From NCBI RefSeq assembly GCF_001748285.1, contig NZ_BDGT01000025.1, forward strand, positions 35,548-99,547: a stretch of 64,000 nt of DNA, given 5' to 3'. Below the pieces are notes generated by a model that had not been told where the DNA came from, ran no database searches, and saw only the letters and a list, made by a program, of their open reading frames with translations. Below are positions 54,201-63,021 of the stretch, piece by piece. This stretch comes from Thermogemmatispora onikobensis (lineage in GTDB: Bacteria; Chloroflexota; Ktedonobacteria; Ktedonobacterales; Ktedonobacteraceae). Both the position numbers and the translations under genes were made by a program. Positions within the stretch are counted from its first letter, which is position 1. Every line of letters starts with the position of its first letter.

Positions 54201-55444
54201 GGCAAGGTGGCAGTGGCCCCGTTGCGGGCCGAGCCGGTCCCGCTGGCTGCGGGAGTCAGCCGCTCCAGGGTAGTTGTAGCGAGCTGCTCAGTGGTGATGA
54301 GGAGTTGCCGTAAGCGTGTCAGCTCCTGATCACGCCCGACCAGAGGGCTGCGGTGGGTGCGCCCGATCTGAGGGGAAGAAGAGGCGGAGACACTCTCTCG
54401 GGAGGTGGCTGGCTGGCTCGGTTGAGGAGCGGGCGCAGGCCGGGGGCGAGAGAGAGGATGGTTGGCGCAGATAGCCTGGTAGAGGGTCTGAAGCGCCTCT
54501 GAGGGGATCCCTTCATGTGAAGAAAGGAACTGCTGGTAAAGGCGGATGGCCTCGCTGCGGCGACGTAGGGCTGCCAGGCAGTACATCGTCAAGGAGAGAG
54601 CTTCGTCATCGCTGGGGTTGTAGGCTAAGAGGCGTTCGAGCAGTGGCAATGCGCCAGTGAGGTTATCTCGGGCGAGGCGTAGATCGACCAGGGTTAGCAG
54701 GGCCTGGCGCCAGCTCCTGCGTAGGGTTTCGCGTCTTCTGGCGAGCTGGGCGGGATAAGGCGGGACAGTCCAGCCAGCGAGCAGGTCCCCTTTGTAGAGG
54801 CGCAGAGCCTCATCGAGCAGGCTCTCGCGGAGCGGCTCGTCGCTGCAGCGCGAGGCCTGGTTGAGCAGCTCTTCGAAGGCGTCGGCGTCGATCCACAGGG
54901 TTTGCTGGCCGGCAAGGCTGAGCGCCTCCTCGCTTTCTTGAAGCAGTATGGAAGCTGAGGCTAAGGCGCTGGCACTGGTGAGCCAGTAGCGCAGGTTGGA
55001 GACGGCGCGTTCGAGGCGGCGGATGGCCTCGGACGGCTCCAGGCCAGGCCAGAGGGTGATCATGGCTTGCTGACGCGAGAGCTGACGCTCTGGACTGGCG
55101 GTCAGCAGAGCCAGGAGGGCGCGCCCGGCGAGTTGGAGAGTGGGGCGTCCGCCACGTCGGGTGGTTCGCTGTTCTTCGATGGAACGTTCCAGACGTAGGC
55201 TGCCAAGCAGGTAGAGGCGTCGCTGCGAGGGCTGCGCTGGCTGACCGGCCACGATCTCTTGTTGTTCGATCTGGGTCAGCGCCTCTGGTGGCAGGGTGCG
55301 GCCAATATAGGTGCGTGTGGTCTGGCCGCCCTCGCTGCGATAAGCGTACCAGTAAGGTCCGTGCCCGCGCCCTGCGCGACATTTTTTACACTGTGGTTTG
55401 CCACAAAAGCTGTACTGACGATAGTAGGTGACCTTACTGTTCAT
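51290..55444 (-). CDS. SARP-STAND-TPR regulator with N-terminal Cys-rich module (paralogue 1)
   Basis: 1384 residues. Residues 1-50: a Cys-rich module (SFCGKPQCKKCRAG, then HGPYWYAY and TRTYIGRTLP) of the DUF6788 type. About 70-180: winged helix (LYLLGSLRLERS, GRALLALLTASPERQLSRQQ). About 185-335: bacterial transcriptional activation domain BTAD (EALRLYKGDLLAGW, RSEAIRLYQQFL). About 360-660: AAA/STAND ATPase with VLVAAPGLGKTRLAEEL (Walker A) and LLLVLDDLHWADASS (Walker B). The last 600 residues are TPR-like helical repeats. SARP-STAND proteins switch on genes when the TPR sensor releases the ATPase. Start at the ATG 55444 with GGAG 8-9 nt upstream. Targets and ligand unknown. Confidence 0.92.
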   Translation of the reverse strand: MNSKVTYYRQYSFCGKPQCKKCRAGRGHGPYWYAYRSEGGQTTRTYIGRTLPPEALTQIEQQEIVAGQPAQPSQRRLYLLGSLRLERSIEEQRTTRRGGRPTLQLAGRALLALLTASPERQLSRQQAMITLWPGLEPSEAIRRLERAVSNLRYWLTSASALASASILLQESEEALSLAGQQTLWIDADAFEELLNQASRCSDEPLRESLLDEALRLYKGDLLAGWTVPPYPAQLARRRETLRRSWRQALLTLVDLRLARDNLTGALPLLERLLAYNPSDDEALSLTMYCLAALRRRSEAIRLYQQFLSSHEGIPSEALQTLYQAICANHPLSRPRPAPAPQPSQPATSRESVSASSSPQIGRTHRSPLVGRDQELTRLRQLLITTEQLATTTLERLTPAASGTGSARNGATATLPLATQRQPQYAVLVAAPGLGKTRLAEELSREALQRQWTVIWSRVYEQESAIPYRLWIEPLRSITEQDFWFTQEIRQHPELYAPLGAILPELYEILPPPPPLPPEQEQQRLKEALQELLTRISKQVPLLLVLDDLHWADASSCELLGYLVRRLAGHPVLFIGTCRDSDLAANTVLQTLIAHLQREHGVITLDLPPLTDEQIAQIVSHMPPAALRFIQSHAAGNPFFAEELARSIEMQLLSPTESSFQASLQHLPETITAVLDMRLTRLSRHCRRLLSDASILGGSFEFEALCALEAADPQPFDEERVLDLLDEALQAGVLSETSSGSHISYHFWHPLLASHLYESMSGMKRVLLHRRAAETLRQLYSGHEEKGAAMITYHLVAGGGPPEQIIRYASLAAEAAYALSAYTEAARLYRIAVEHFPQISDPTTPTRSPQVLPYDRRAYLLGRLAECIRIQGHYAEACQLYQRAFDVAQEGRTYGPSDPPYQTQLEARLLTEIGRTWFYMSDFARAHDYCDRAATRLRAAGIEGGMAWATLRYLRGYIYNDEGRYAEARQEGQEALRLFEALYTHSFQTRAGGAPISTPANAEERLAHQETRPATPLISGDPIGLARTHRFLSTLEINTGRHEQALHHLQVALQLAEELGHKREIAHICCNIGHVLLYRANHAEALAYCRRSLELADEVGDLPLMAVVFSNLGILAERTGDLNDAERYLRQAIAQGEQGKDQVYLSYWNGYLAGVLQARGQLSEAGQALYQALTIGRTIKSSPCISSALVALARLRLGQARLLQASLSREITAETEQRAQGQQLQQRLLQRARAALRLASAQSGITADVEAQGKLTLAEVNLLLGEPGHAQSQAEAILEQARRTNMTIIQGEALALLGRISAQAGTRETHLQAEHHLEEALRIFQERGMRLHYARTLISYAQLLLQDSPRRQSEALNYQREATGILRECGAMLDLLQLQAAEPSS

Positions 55445-56110
55445 CGCGCGCACTCCTTGCCGCTACGCAGGCTTGCTGCTGGGGAGCTGATCGCAGAGGC
55501 TACCAGGAAGGGCCTGGCCTGCGTGCGTCGCACTGGTCTTGCTGGTGCGTCTAGGGGCCACTGGGCGGCCCACAGGCTCTTTCTCCTGGCGAGGGCAAGA
55601 CGGTGGCTGCGTGGCTGCGCTGGTCCCAACTGGGTCTGGGGGGCCGCTCCTGCCCCGGAAAGCCCTGACACTTCTGGCAGAGGGAGACGGTGATGGTTGA
55701 CGACGTGGGGCGACTGCTGGAGCTGGCTGCTTACTGGCAAAGCAGGACCATCCCCGGCCTGCGCTGCTCTGGCATGGGAGCGCGCTCTCTTTCCGTGCTC
55801 CAGTGCGGGTCTGGTGAACTGGGCAGGAGAGCCCCGGAGTGCTGCAGGCATCGCAAAGCTGTGGCGCTGGTTCTTGAACGGGTCTTCTGGCGCCATCGTT
55901 ACTACACGCATGCGCTCTGCTGCTCCCTCGTGAACTGGCCTGGCTTACGTGGCATCGGGCACCCTGTGAGGCCATCGCAGGTGTGAAGCGGAGCCTCTGT
56001 CTGATCCCTGGCCAGGACGGCCTGATCTCATTCGTCTTAGCTCGCTGAGTCTGCTCGCTAATCTTTAGCAGGACTGCTGCATTCTCTTGGCTGCCATAGG
56101 ACGAAGGCTT

Positions 56111-56143
56111 AGAAAGAGGCCTGCGCCTACCGGGCCTCTTTCT
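56111..56143. terminator. Perfect 11-bp hairpin
   Basis: AGAAAGAGGCC (56111-56121) with GGCCTCTTTCT (56133-56143), loop 11 nt. The T-rich right arm gives it terminator character on the plus strand, but no plus-strand gene precedes it. Confidence 0.45.
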
Positions 56144-56459
56144 CTCCTCCGAATCCCAAAAAGGCCGCACTGTGAAATGTCGGTAGGAAGTAAGTAGTCA
56201 CAGCTAAGATTACCCGATAAATATCGGTGCTTCAACCTGACCGCCAAATGCGACCGCTGGCGAGCGGCGCGGGAGGTCGAACTGTTCATGCGAGCGACCG
56301 GCGTTTCTTATTATAGCTTATGAGATGTGATCTGTCAGGTAATGCTCGCTCTATGGTGGCAAGAAGCGCCTGCCAGGGATTGCGGCCCGGTTCTGGTTGA
56401 GGTTCAGGGCCGTGGAGAGGTGCAGTAATCGAGAGAAGGGGAATGGGAGACAAAAAGGT

Positions 56460-56515
56460 GGGTCGGTCAGCGCTGCGGCTTCGAGGGGTTCAGACCGGGG
56501 GAGGCTGACCGACCC
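56460..56515. repeat. Perfect 12-bp inverted repeat
   Basis: GGGTCGGTCAGC (56460-56471) and GCTGACCGACCC (56504-56515) around a 32-nt loop. No flanking gene explains it. Could be the stem of an RNA or the relic of a small mobile element. Confidence 0.5.
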
Positions 56516-57169
56516 GTTGTATCGACAGGCGGGCCAGGCAGGTGCGGCTGGTGTGTCAGTGGGCCGGGATGGTGCTACGGGAGGTGGCCGTAGCCCGTGG
56601 CTCACTGGCTGTGGCACCCTGCCGGGGGCCTGAGCTAGCTCGCCATGTCTGCAATCACGGCGAAGGGTGCGCTGATTAGTCGAAGTGAGACATCAGGCGC
56701 TTCCTTTCTCAGGGACGTTACTCTGAGAGGGACGAGGGCGATCCGATCGGTTGAGTGATCTTGACCTGGTCGCATCCTCGCCCGCTCAGGCAAGGGTTGT
56801 GTCGTTTGCCCGTGTGGGCTATGGGTAGCTCCTCTGGCCAATGCGGCCCGTAGAGGGCGGTGCTGCCAGGACGGCTGGAGCGACGGGCGCTGTTGCAGCC
56901 TATGAGTGGCTGGGTGGTACCACGTGACGCTCTGCGTCGCTCGCCGTCACTGCCACATCCCCGGGACCACTGCCAGCAGCAGGACCAGCAACTTGTTAAA
57001 GGCTTTGAGATCGACGCGCTAGTACTTAGGCTATACCTGTATCTGTACCTGCACGTCTCGCCTGGTGCCCGGTCTCGTTACGGCTTGTTTAGGTCTCGCC
57101 TTGCTTCAGTGAATATGGCTGACGAGAGTTGCCCTCGGCTAGAAAACACGGGCAGGAGGCAGAACCTAC

Positions 57170-57340
57170 TTATGGACCATAGCGATACTGAAGGCTTGGT
57201 GATGCGCTTGATGGCAAAGTAAGTAAATGATGGAACCCGCCCGTTTGCAGGGTCAAAATCAGACCCACGGCAAGAGCCGCCAGAACGATCAGTAGGCAGA
57301 TGGTGATAATGAGCTGCTTGCGGTAAACGGCAATATTCAT
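57170..57340 (-). CDS. Small single-pass membrane protein (56 residues)
   Basis: Starts MNIAVYRKQL, followed by a strongly hydrophobic helix (IITICLLIVLAALAVGLILT, residues about 11-30) and a short polar tail (about 26 residues) ending in QYRYGP. AGGAAGGAG lies 9 nt before the ATG at 57340. The basic N-terminus, helix and site make a plausible membrane peptide gene. It lies between the two SARP-STAND genes on their strand. Function unknown; it could be a target of one of them or part of a sensor. Confidence 0.55.
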   Translation of the reverse strand: MNIAVYRKQLIITICLLIVLAALAVGLILTLQTGGFHHLLTLPSSASPSLQYRYGP

Positions 57341-57769
57341 TGGGCTTGCTCCTTCCTGAGTGCACTTCCGGACGACAGGACGAGATGACTACCTGCTGAC
57401 TAATCGTAACGGACAACGTCAGTCTAGATATCTTGGAACAGATGGGCACATGGTTTTCGGTAGATGTTCACCTCCGCTGGATAGAGCGAGCTTGACTCTT
57501 ACGGCTTTGCGCATGGGGTGCTGCTTGTGATCCGGAGCTTTGCTCCAGCCTCATCCCCATTCTGGCTTTAGCTTACTTTTATAGTAATCGATGAACCGCT
57601 GACAGCACCCAGGATTCTTCACCTGTGTATCAGGACAAATAACCGCCGCCCCCTAGAGGGACATATCAAAACTGATGGATGTATAAACGCGATAAAGCAT
57701 TAGAGGGTGATTGTCAAACTGACCTTTACTCTGGTCACTTCCGTCTGAGCGAGGTGGCACTGGAGCTGA
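57341..57769. other. AT-richer spacer after paralogue 2
   Basis: 429 bp, less GC-rich than its surroundings and continuous in composition with the 3' half of the neighbouring gene. No gene or repeat recognised. Confidence 0.4.
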
Positions 57770-60700
57770 TCAGGATTGAGGGGCTTTTGCCTTTATCCTG
57801 TATTGATGGAGGAAACGCTCTGCCACTTGGACCTCAAGGTTGGCCTGACACTCTCTAAAGATCCGATGAGCATCCTGCATGTAGTTGAGACCCAACTTGT
57901 AATCACGGCTGCTAGCTTTGTTTTTTGAGAGGAGGACTTGGCCATAGCGGCAAGCGGTACGAGCATATTCCAGATACATTCCTAAAGAGGAGAACAGGGC
58001 AAGGGCTTGCTCAAACATTGGTGCAGCCTCTCTATAGTTTTCCCTGAGAGCTAGGATCTCTCCCATGAGACGTTGCGTCTTTGCTTGCTCTTGTCCCGAG
58101 TGACTCGATATGAACTGCTCCATCAGATAGACAGCTTGTTTATGGGCTGCATCTACCTGCCCGAGCTGAAGGCATGTTTCTGCCAGTGCTAACAGTCCTT
58201 CGATACGTACCTCTCTCTCTAGCTCTTCAATTTTGAGACCTCTTAAAAGTGCGGATTTGGCTTTCAAAAGTAATTTTGCTTGATTATTGTCTTTCAATGT
58301 TGCTTTTGTGGAATAATAGGTTTTACTATTGATAATACTCTTGCTCTGAAATAAGTAGAGGCTACCGAGAGAAATTAAGGCATATCCAATACAAGGTTTA
58401 TTATTTATATGTCTAGCTATATTGATGGCTCTTAATATATATTTCCTAGCTTCCTGGAAATCTCCTTTATCTCTAAGTGTATTTGCTAGATATGTTTGGC
58501 ATATACTCATATAAATATGATCGTTTAACACCTCTGCCAGGGCGATGCACCGTCTAAGCCAGGCTTCTGACTCGGCCAGTACGCCAGTCCTTGCGGACAA
58601 GATGCCTAAATTGCCATATATTACCAGCAACAGTGGACTATCGTTATATTTTTCTGCGATTGAAAGCGCATAGCGGAAGAAGGTCTGGGCCTGCCCATAG
58701 CTGGCTCGGCTTAGATGGGCATGTCCAATGTTACAGCATACTGCTGCTATATCCCTTTGGCAGTTCAGTTGCTCGAATCTGGCAAGAGCTAAATTAAGAT
58801 GAACTAGCGCCTCATCTGTCTTGCCTACGCTGTTCGCAATCGAGCCGATTAAACGATGGGTACGGGCTAGATCAATTGGGTCGCCAGCCAAAATCGAGCT
58901 GACATGAGTTGTCCTTGGGCTAAGCGAGCCTCCCGGTGCTGGACTTTCCAGGATATCTTCAAAAATGGTTAAAGCCGCTCTGGCCTCCTCTAATGCCTTT
59001 TCATAGTTGCCATCCTGCCAATCAATGTAGCTACGCAATCTTCTAATACTTGCCCATGCAGCGCTTCTTACAATCCCCGCCTTCTCTAGAACATGCTCGC
59101 TATGCTTACAGGAGTGTCTAGCTTGTTCATTGTCTCCCTGGTTGTACCAGGTCCAGCCGATCTCGACCCAGATCATCGCCTGATACTGGGCCTCGTAGAG
59201 GGCCTCCTCCGGGCTGGCCGGCTGGCGCCCATAATTGCGCACCTCCAGCAGGCGCTCGTAGAAATGGCGGGCCTCCTCCGACTTGCCCTGCACCCGCAGC
59301 GAATAGGCCAGCAGCTCGTACAGGTCCGCCAGGTGCAGGCGCTCCTCCTGGCTCCAGGCGGCCAGCGGACGCCCCTGCGACGCCTGCAAATACTGGATCG
59401 CCAGGCGATAATAATACTCGGCCTCCCCATAGGACGACAGCGCGTAAGCGTGATCCCCCGCCAGCTCCGCGTAGTGCCTGATCATCGCCGCCTCGCCTCC
59501 GCCCTTCACCAAATGCTGCGTAATCGTCGCCGCGCCTTCCGCCTCGCGTCCCGCATACTTTTGCGTCAGCACCAGGGCGGCCCGCCGGTGCAGGCTCGTC
59601 CGCCGCGCTCCCGACAATCGCTGGTAGAGGTGCAGGCCGAGCAGCGGGTGCCAGAAATGGTAACTGATGCGCGTACCGGCGCCTTCCTCGACAAGGACAC
59701 CCTCGCGCAGCGCCTCCTCCAATAGATCGAGTAATGTGGCTTCATCAATATTGCTGCCACCCAATTGCTCTAGCTGCAACACCTCCCCAAACTCGAAAGC
59801 CCCCTCCAACACCGAGGCATTGCTCAACAAACGCTGGCAGGCCGAACTCAGGCGGCGCAAACGCAGATCGAGCACCGCCGCAATCGTCTCCGGCAGCGGC
59901 AGAGCCCGCCCGAGCTCCTGCTTCTGCCCGCCGTTGGCCGCCTCTGACACGAGCTGCTGCACCACCTGCGGGCCTGTACTGGCCAGCGTCCGCGCCAGCT
60001 CCTCGGCGAAGAACGGGTTACCTCCCGCCTGCTTCTGAATATAATGCACCAGTGGCTCCGGCAGATGGGCCACCAGCGAGGCGATCTGCTCCTCGCTCAA
60101 CGGCGCAATTTCCAGGCGCAGCGCCACCTGCTCGCGTTGCAGATGGGGCAGCAACGTCCGCAGCGGATGCTCCTCCGGTAGCTCCGTATCGCGATAAGTA
60201 GCAGTGATCATAATGGCTCGCTGCTGCAAATGGCGCACCAGGTAGGCCAGTAGCTCGCAGCTACTGGGATCGGCCCAGTGCATGTCATCCAGCACGATCA
60301 GCAGGGGAGTGCGCTCGCTGATCATCGTCAGCAGGTCCAGGGTAGCCTCCCACAATCGGCGCTGTTCATCCTCGGGCGACAGGGGGCTGGCAAACTCAAC
60401 ATGGGGCAAAGCATTCAGCTCGGGGAGAAGAATACTCAAAGGCTGATAGAGCAGGGGACGATGACTAATCTCCTGGATCTGCCAGAAGCCGCGACTCTGA
60501 GCATTGCGCAACACCTCCGTCCAGGGCCGGTAAGGAACGCTGCTCTCCTGAGCATAAACCCGGCTCCAGGCGATGGCCCAACCGCGCTGCTGCGCCTCTC
60601 GTCCCACCTCCTCTGCCAGGCGCGTCTTACCGATCCCCGCCTCGCCGGCCAGCAAGACGCACTGCGGTTGGCGCGGCTGATCGAAAGGAGAAATCAAGGC

Positions 60701-61909
60701 TCGCCGACGATTGCCCAGACGCACGCGGCGCTGCTGCTCGCAGGTATGCATCACCGTACGCAACGTCTCCAGCTCCTCCTCGCGACCCACCAGCGGACTC
60801 TGATGCTGGCGCCCAACCTGCACCTGTGAGCGCCCGTCGCGCCCCTCCTGGCTGCGGCTCTCCACATCCAGCAACGATGTCAGAGGCACTGAGGGCAGCC
60901 CCTTGACGCCCACCGAGCCGCGGCGCACCTCCTCATAGAGCCGGCGCGTCTCAGCCAACGGCTCGATATCATGGGCCCGCCGTAGCGCCTCGACCAGGCG
61001 ATGGTAGACGCGCATAGCCTCAGCCCGCCGCCCCCGGGCCGTCAAAGCAATAATCAGGCGCTGCACCGCGGCCTCATTCGTATCATCGGCGGCCAGCAAA
61101 CGGTCCATCGGCTCGATCACCGCCGCATAGGCCTCGCGGGCCAGACGCAGATCAGCCAGCTCCAGCAGTGCACCCATCCAATGCCGGCGCAGCATATCGC
61201 GTCGCGTCACCACCCACGGCACATCAGACATCTCCGGCAGCAGATCATTTGCATAAAGAGCCACCGCCTCCTCAAGCAGATGCTCCCGCTCAGAGGCCAT
61301 GCGCTGCTCCTCATGGGCCTGTGCCAGCAACAGCTCAAACGCATCGCTATCCACCCAAATCTCATGCTGATCAGCCAGAATCAGCCCCTCATGCTCAGTG
61401 CGCAGCAGATGCGAGGTTGAAGCACGTGGAAGCGAAGGCTCCAAAATGCGGCGCAGCGAATGCACCGTTCGATCAAGCCGGGCCGCGGCGGTCTCAGGAT
61501 CAAGATTTGGCCAGAGCGCTTCCATAATCTGCTCGCGGCCAAGCTTGCGCCCCGGGCTAAGGAGCAAAAGAGCAAAGAGCTGGCGCGGACGCTGATGGTT
61601 CCAGCGGACATCTTCGACCGTCTGCCAGTTACGTCCCACCCGGCGCTCAAGCTCAAAGCGACCTAGCATCGAGACGCGGAGCACGGCGGGATCATCGTCC
61701 TGGGCGGGCCGCCCGGCGATCCAGGTCTGGATCTGCTCAGGCTGGACATCGGGAGGTAAGGTCTTCCCAATATAGGTGCGCGTCGTGCGGCCATTCACCG
61801 TCTTGTAGGCATACCAGTAGGGGCCATGTCCAATGCCCGTGTTACATTTGCGACAGCGCGGCTTGCCGCAGAAGCTGATTTGTTGATGGTAGGTCACTTT
61901 TGTGCTCAT
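57770..61909 (-). CDS. SARP-STAND-TPR regulator with N-terminal Cys-rich module (paralogue 2)
   Basis: 1379 residues with the same order as paralogue 1: Cys-rich SFCGKPRCRKCNTG and HGPYWYAY at 1-50; winged helix (VSMLGRFELERR, PRQLFALLLLSPGRKLGREQ) at about 75-180; BTAD (EAVALYANDLLPEM, RAEAMRVYHRLV) to about 330; AAA/STAND with VLLAGEAGIGKTRLAEEV and LLIVLDDMHWADPSS; TPR repeats to the end. The sequence coding for roughly the last 460 residues (57770 to about 59150) is visibly richer in A and T and in A/T-ending codons than the 5' part, with a sharp border near 59150. AGGGGAT precedes the ATG at 61909. Confidence 0.92.
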   Translation of the reverse strand: MSTKVTYHQQISFCGKPRCRKCNTGIGHGPYWYAYKTVNGRTTRTYIGKTLPPDVQPEQIQTWIAGRPAQDDDPAVLRVSMLGRFELERRVGRNWQTVEDVRWNHQRPRQLFALLLLSPGRKLGREQIMEALWPNLDPETAAARLDRTVHSLRRILEPSLPRASTSHLLRTEHEGLILADQHEIWVDSDAFELLLAQAHEEQRMASEREHLLEEAVALYANDLLPEMSDVPWVVTRRDMLRRHWMGALLELADLRLAREAYAAVIEPMDRLLAADDTNEAAVQRLIIALTARGRRAEAMRVYHRLVEALRRAHDIEPLAETRRLYEEVRRGSVGVKGLPSVPLTSLLDVESRSQEGRDGRSQVQVGRQHQSPLVGREEELETLRTVMHTCEQQRRVRLGNRRRALISPFDQPRQPQCVLLAGEAGIGKTRLAEEVGREAQQRGWAIAWSRVYAQESSVPYRPWTEVLRNAQSRGFWQIQEISHRPLLYQPLSILLPELNALPHVEFASPLSPEDEQRRLWEATLDLLTMISERTPLLIVLDDMHWADPSSCELLAYLVRHLQQRAIMITATYRDTELPEEHPLRTLLPHLQREQVALRLEIAPLSEEQIASLVAHLPEPLVHYIQKQAGGNPFFAEELARTLASTGPQVVQQLVSEAANGGQKQELGRALPLPETIAAVLDLRLRRLSSACQRLLSNASVLEGAFEFGEVLQLEQLGGSNIDEATLLDLLEEALREGVLVEEGAGTRISYHFWHPLLGLHLYQRLSGARRTSLHRRAALVLTQKYAGREAEGAATITQHLVKGGGEAAMIRHYAELAGDHAYALSSYGEAEYYYRLAIQYLQASQGRPLAAWSQEERLHLADLYELLAYSLRVQGKSEEARHFYERLLEVRNYGRQPASPEEALYEAQYQAMIWVEIGWTWYNQGDNEQARHSCKHSEHVLEKAGIVRSAAWASIRRLRSYIDWQDGNYEKALEEARAALTIFEDILESPAPGGSLSPRTTHVSSILAGDPIDLARTHRLIGSIANSVGKTDEALVHLNLALARFEQLNCQRDIAAVCCNIGHAHLSRASYGQAQTFFRYALSIAEKYNDSPLLLVIYGNLGILSARTGVLAESEAWLRRCIALAEVLNDHIYMSICQTYLANTLRDKGDFQEARKYILRAINIARHINNKPCIGYALISLGSLYLFQSKSIINSKTYYSTKATLKDNNQAKLLLKAKSALLRGLKIEELEREVRIEGLLALAETCLQLGQVDAAHKQAVYLMEQFISSHSGQEQAKTQRLMGEILALRENYREAAPMFEQALALFSSLGMYLEYARTACRYGQVLLSKNKASSRDYKLGLNYMQDAHRIFRECQANLEVQVAERFLHQYRIKAKAPQS

Positions 61910-62658
61910 GTGATGATCCCCTGAAGGTGGTTCCTACCTGTCTCTGAACTGCACGGTGCTGGAGATTAGGGATAGGCTGAGCTGCGCAAAGGGAGCCTAC
62001 CGGGACGCTGTGATTAACTCCCTCATTATACCTTATACCCAATTATGCGCAAGCTGGCAGCAGGAGCGGGTCAAAAGGATAGCGCCCCTCTCTCATGCTC
62101 TTCACCTGACAACGCTAGCGCCCACTGTGCAAGAATCCTGCTGGTAGCGCGCCGGCAAACAGTTCCCCACTCATTGACAGCCTGGTGGCGAAGATCACTG
62201 CTTGATCCTGGTTTGAGATCAACACAAACGCCTCAGCGAGCTTCCCCCAGCGCAATCCCCAACAACAGCACTGGCTCGCGCGCCAGCCAATGACCAGCCG
62301 ACGGCCAGCAAGGACCAATGAGCACATCACGCTTTACATAAGACTGGTATAAGACAGGACCAGCTCGAATCTTCTACTCAAACCAGCTCCCGTGGCGGCT
62401 GTGACCCCTTACTCATCTGACCGGGAGCAGAAGCCTGGGACACGAATCAAGCAACTCAAGGGCCTGTATCGCCTCATTGCAAGGTATACATCTTGCGATT
62501 CTGAGACGCCTGTCGAGAGAAGTCGAGCCATCTACTCCTACAGATGGGGACCTCAGCAGGCCCCCATAGCGCCCGCTTCCCACTGGCCTGCGCCTTCTCC
62601 ACAAGAAAGGCGGAGGAGCAACCCCCTCCCAGGAAGATAGTGAGGAGGTAGGGAAAAC
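61910..62658. other. Gene-free spacer
   Basis: 749 bp. No credible gene; only a stray TTGACA near 62176 without a matching -10. Confidence 0.4.
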
Positions 62659-62674
62659 TACCGATCGGTATACT
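62659..62674 (+). promoter_or_regulatory. Palindromic operator overlapping a -10 element
   Basis: TACCGATCGGTA (62659-62670) is a perfect palindrome of the type bound by TetR-family regulators, and TATACT (62669-62674) overlaps its end. It lies about 80 nt before the ATG at 62756. No -35 is visible. Confidence 0.4.
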
Positions 62675-62755
62675 GCCCAGTGTCAGTGAGATCCTCGTCT
62701 GTCCTTGTGTTCTTCTGCGCGCCTGGCGCAGGTTAACGAGGGAGGAAGACAGCCC

Positions 62756-62977
62756 ATGTGCGAGAGCGAGGTTGCACGGCTGCGATCGCAGATCGAGAGA
62801 GAACTAGAGGCCATGCAGCGCGGTCTTTACGGCCTGGCTCTAGGGACCGCCCGCCATGAGTTCATCCGGCGACGCATGGATCATCTTGGACGCTACCAGC
62901 AGCGACTCGCTGGTCAGGTAGGCGAAGAGCAGGCCATGCAACTGATGTATACCCTCTACGTCCAGGTGGTGGGCTAG
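62756..62977 (+). CDS. Small helical hypothetical protein
   Basis: 73 residues starting MCESEVARLRSQIERELEAM, then RGLYGLALGTARHEFIRRRM and HLGRYQQRLAGQVGEEQAMQ. Highly helical and charged, no membrane segment. GAGGGAGGA precedes the ATG. It is followed 44 bp later by the PP2C-like gene and is probably cotranscribed with it. I do not recognise the family. Confidence 0.65.
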   Translation: MCESEVARLRSQIERELEAMQRGLYGLALGTARHEFIRRRMDHLGRYQQRLAGQVGEEQAMQLMYTLYVQVVG

Positions 62978-63021
62978 CAGGGGCAAGCGCTCACATGAGC
63001 GAGGAGGCGTAGACGCTGACT

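Larger units (their letters stand above)
55445..57169. other. 1.7-kb gene-poor spacer with two strong hairpins
   Basis: Open frames here are Pro/Ser/Arg-rich and have no ribosome binding sites. It holds an 11-bp stem at 56111-56143 and a 12-bp stem at 56460-56515 (next entry), and no recognisable gene, insertion-sequence ends or tRNA. Confidence 0.5.

Noticed and set aside
55463..56170. A 235-codon minus-strand open frame upstream of paralogue 1
   Set aside because: Arg/Pro/Ser-rich shadow-like sequence, no initiation signals.
57078..57449. A 123-codon minus-strand frame overlapping the small membrane gene
   Set aside because: Different frame; the 56-residue frame has the ribosome site and the hydrophobic helix, this one has neither.
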